A stretch of 64,000 nucleotides of DNA from contig NZ_BDBM01000035.1 in assembly GCF_001612985.1 (NCBI RefSeq), positions 30,302 to 94,301 of the forward strand, in the 5' to 3' direction. Made by a program: the position numbers and the translations under genes. Below are positions 62,013 to 64,000 of the stretch, one piece after another; position 1 is the stretch's first letter, and each line of letters begins with the position of its first letter. Origin of the DNA: Nocardia gamkensis NBRC 108242. Lineage in GTDB: Bacteria > Actinomycetota > Actinomycetes > Mycobacteriales > Mycobacteriaceae. The notes beneath the pieces were generated by a model. That model had not been told where the DNA came from. It searched no databases and worked only from the letters and a program-made list of their open reading frames with translations.

Positions 62013-62232
62013 TCTCGAGGCCGATGCCGAGAATGGCGATCAACCAGATGACGCCGGTGAAGATGGTGACGCGGTCGAGGTTCTTCTCCACGACGGTGGA
62101 TCCGGACAGGCTGGACTGCACGCCGCCGCCGAACAAGCTGGACAGACCTCCACCCTTGGCGCGGTGCAGCAGCACCAGCAGCACCAGCAGCACGCTGGTG
62201 ATGATCAGGAGGATATCCAGGAACATCCGCAT
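61999..62232 (-). CDS. secG: SecG, preprotein translocase subunit
   Basis: 77 residues, two membrane helices (about 3-23 and 53-74). The conserved core LLHRAKGGGLSSLFGGGVQSSLSGSTVVEKNLDRVT is diagnostic of SecG. It supports SecYEG translocation. In M. tuberculosis secG (Rv1440) lies beyond pgl in the same direction of the block. The first of two close ATGs was used; the second is two codons later. It overlaps the convergent MFS gene by 14 bases. Confidence 0.95.
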   Translation of the reverse strand: MRMFLDILLIITSVLLVLLVLLHRAKGGGLSSLFGGGVQSSLSGSTVVEKNLDRVTIFTGVIWLIAILGIGLEIKFA

Positions 62233-62302
62233 GCCGGACAGTGTATGCGGTCGGGGCGACCGCACCGAATCAGGCACTCGGCAGCGGCGCGCAGGGCACG
62301 CC

Positions 62303-63901
62303 CTAGCGCCGGTCGACCGCCACGAGGTGGGTGACCTGCTCCCCCTCGCGTGCGCCGAACTTCGCGACGGCCTCTTCCCGCAGCTGATCCTGCGCGGTGA
62401 GCCGGACCTGGTGCTGGTGCATGTGCTCGGCCCAGGACCGCACGACGAACGCCTCGACATAACGGTCGATCACCCCGACGTCGCGATACAGGCGCCATTC
62501 CATCGCGCCGGTGCGCTGCCGGGACCGGCCGACGAAGGCCATGGCGGCGAGGAATTCCTCGACGTCTTCCGGCGGCACGTCGTAGCTGCGCAGGATCAGC
62601 ACCGGACCGTCGTCGGGATCGGGTTCCACCGCCAGTTGCGGCTCCGGCCAGAACGCCGAGGGCGTCAGGTCGAGCACCTCGGGATCGTTCCGGATGGGCA
62701 GCCACACCGTGCTCACCGCGCAGATCGCGAGCAGCGCCGTGGCCCACAGCAGCGCGGGCACCGAGCCGATCGCACCGGCGACCAGGCCCCAGACCAGCGA
62801 GCCGATCGCCTGGCCGCCCATGAAGACCAGCAGATACACCGACAACCCGCGCGCACGCACCCAGGCGGGCAGCAGCAGCTGCATGGTCGAGTTCATCGTG
62901 GACATCGCCAGCAGCCACGCCAGTCCCGCGAAGACCAGCAGCACCAATACCACCGGCACCACGCGCAGCAGCGCGGTGCCCGCCGTCGCCGACCCGAACA
63001 GGACTGCGGCGATGGTGAGCCGCTGCGTCGGGGTGAGCCATGCCCGCAACCGGGACAGCATCGCCGCGCCGAGCACCGCGCCGACGCCGAGCGCCCCGAG
63101 CATCAGGCCGTACCCGGACGACGACAGCGCGAGCCGGTCGCGCGCGATCACCGGCAGCAGCGCCCAGACCGCGCTCGCGGGGGCGATGAACAGGATCGAC
63201 CGCAGCAGCACCCGGCGGATCGCGGGCGCCGCGCGGATGAACCGGGTGCCCGCCTGCAGTGCCGCCAGCGGGCGCTCGGTGGGCAGGCGCCGGTCGATCG
63301 CCGGCCTGCGCCAGACCGTGAGGACGGCGACGATCCCGACGAACGACACGGCGTTCAGCGCGAACACGAGCGTCGGCCCGGACAACGAGACCAGCGCGCC
63401 GGCCAGCGCGGGACCGACCGCCCTGCCGATGTTGATGTTCATGCTGCCCAGCGCGGAGGCCGCCGGGATCTGCTCGCGCGAGACCAGTTCGGGCTGGATC
63501 GCCTGCCAGGCCGGCGCGGTCAGCGCCTGCCCGCAACCGAGCAGGAACAACAAGGTGAGCAGCACGCCGGGGGTGGTGTGACCCGTCGCCGTCGACACGG
63601 CGAGCAGCGCGGCCAGCGCCGCCATCGCGGACTGGGCGCCGAGCAGCAGCCTGCGCCGGTCCACGAGGTCGGCGATCACCCCGGACGGGATGGCCAGCAG
63701 CATCACCGGCAGCGTGATGGCGGTCTGCACGAACGACACCAGCGCCGCCGCGTTCGGCTGGTCGACCATGATCCACTGCGCGCCGACGGTCTGCATCCAG
63801 GTCCCGAGATTCGACACCAGCTGCGCCACCCACAGCGCGCGGTACACCGGTGAACGCAGCGGCGCCCAAGTGGAAATCGGGGTCGTCGCGGCTGTCGTCA
63901 C
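62303..63901 (-). CDS. MFS exporter (DHA3/EntS type) with extra C-terminal domain
   Basis: 532 residues. About 1-400 form a 12-helix EntS/DUF894-like MFS exporter (RALWVAQLVSNLGTWMQTVGAQWIM, and motif A GVIADLVDRRRLLL). The last about 110 residues are soluble: LILRSYDVPPEDVEEFLAAMAFVGRSRQRTGAMEWRLYRDVGVIDRYVEAFVVRSWAEHMHQHQ looks like an antibiotic-biosynthesis-monooxygenase (ABM/dimeric alpha-beta barrel) domain. Such a fusion is found in a known group of exporters. Substrate unknown. GTG start without a strong Shine-Dalgarno. Confidence 0.86.
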   Translation of the reverse strand: MTTAATTPISTWAPLRSPVYRALWVAQLVSNLGTWMQTVGAQWIMVDQPNAAALVSFVQTAITLPVMLLAIPSGVIADLVDRRRLLLGAQSAMAALAALLAVSTATGHTTPGVLLTLLFLLGCGQALTAPAWQAIQPELVSREQIPAASALGSMNINIGRAVGPALAGALVSLSGPTLVFALNAVSFVGIVAVLTVWRRPAIDRRLPTERPLAALQAGTRFIRAAPAIRRVLLRSILFIAPASAVWALLPVIARDRLALSSSGYGLMLGALGVGAVLGAAMLSRLRAWLTPTQRLTIAAVLFGSATAGTALLRVVPVVLVLLVFAGLAWLLAMSTMNSTMQLLLPAWVRARGLSVYLLVFMGGQAIGSLVWGLVAGAIGSVPALLWATALLAICAVSTVWLPIRNDPEVLDLTPSAFWPEPQLAVEPDPDDGPVLILRSYDVPPEDVEEFLAAMAFVGRSRQRTGAMEWRLYRDVGVIDRYVEAFVVRSWAEHMHQHQVRLTAQDQLREEAVAKFGAREGEQVTHLVAVDRR

Positions 63902-63911
63902 TCGCCGAAGC

Positions 63912-64000
63912 TTAGTCGCGGCGGCGCCCCCGCCCCGACGCCGCGTCCGGCCACCGGACCGCCGGACGCGCCGCGGTCGCGGCCAGCAGCAACGCCGCGA
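63912..64000 (-). CDS. possible 3' end of a gene continuing past the window
   Basis: Reading the minus strand from base 64000, an open frame ends at TAA (63912-63914) with Ala/Leu/Arg-rich residues finishing GRGRRRD. Fewer than 30 codons are visible, so nothing more can be said. It would end ten bases before the MFS gene start, which suits an operon. Confidence 0.3.
   Translation of the reverse strand, partial: AALLLAATAARPAVRWPDAASGRGRRRD

Noticed and set aside
61325..63853. 842-residue plus-strand frame over two MFS genes and secG
   Set aside because: Spans three well-supported genes in other frames.

Overview
The window is high-GC actinobacterial chromosome, most likely from a Nocardia or a close mycolic-acid-bearing relative. 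The main evidence is gene order. Read right to left, it follows the Mycobacterium tuberculosis backbone from secG (Rv1440) through pgl-opcA-zwf-tal-tkt, ctaB, qor, ctaA, an ABC exporter pair, mptB, sufR-B-D-C-S-U-T, an ABC-F protein with its small HTH partner, the acnR-type TetR and acn, to Rv1476 and ripA (Rv1477). Between these anchors lie lineage-specific genes. The PE_PGRS, ctpD, trx and echA12 genes that M. tuberculosis carries here are absent. No tRNA, rRNA, CRISPR array, insertion sequence or prophage was seen.

Left part (1-7.4 kb): the 5' part of a ripA-like cell-wall hydrolase, an Rv1476-type membrane protein, aconitase and its TetR repressor AcnR, then a serine hydrolase and a MarR/cupin divergon. 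The acn promoter holds an exact match to the AcnR operator consensus known from corynebacteria. At 8.3-10.0 kb is a small, probably accessory locus: an ATP-grasp peptide ligase (graspetide type) directly behind a 151-residue protein whose C-terminal tail looks like a modifiable core peptide. This is the best candidate in the window for an undescribed natural-product system.

Middle part (10-28.5 kb): the Rv1473A/Rv1473 pair, an SDR, an anchored lipoprotein-like or membrane protein, an MMPL exporter, lycopene cyclase and Ku, a frameshifted type II NADH dehydrogenase, a DUF4189 secreted protein, and the whole SUF iron-sulfur operon with SufR. The SufR box overlaps the sufR start codon.

The 28.7-47.3 kb part carries two regulator/oxidoreductase modules, mptB (lipomannan/lipoarabinomannan mannosyltransferase), an ABC exporter, heme A synthase, proline iminopeptidase, a tandem universal stress protein, a planctomycete-like membrane Ser/Thr kinase with DFN instead of DFG, a secreted cyclohexadienyl dehydratase-like protein, qor, a TetR/FAD-monooxygenase divergon with two operators, and heme O synthase.

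Right part (47.8-64 kb): the tightly packed pentose phosphate operon tkt-tal-zwf-opcA-pgl, a fused alpha-beta 2-oxoacid dehydrogenase E1, several small accessory genes (SRPBCC, epoxide hydrolase, SDR, LysR/MFS divergon), secG, and an MFS exporter with an extra C-terminal domain. Most intergenic hairpins lack a T-tract, as is usual for actinobacterial terminators. Start codons were chosen from Shine-Dalgarno spacing and family length, because high-GC frames run open far upstream.
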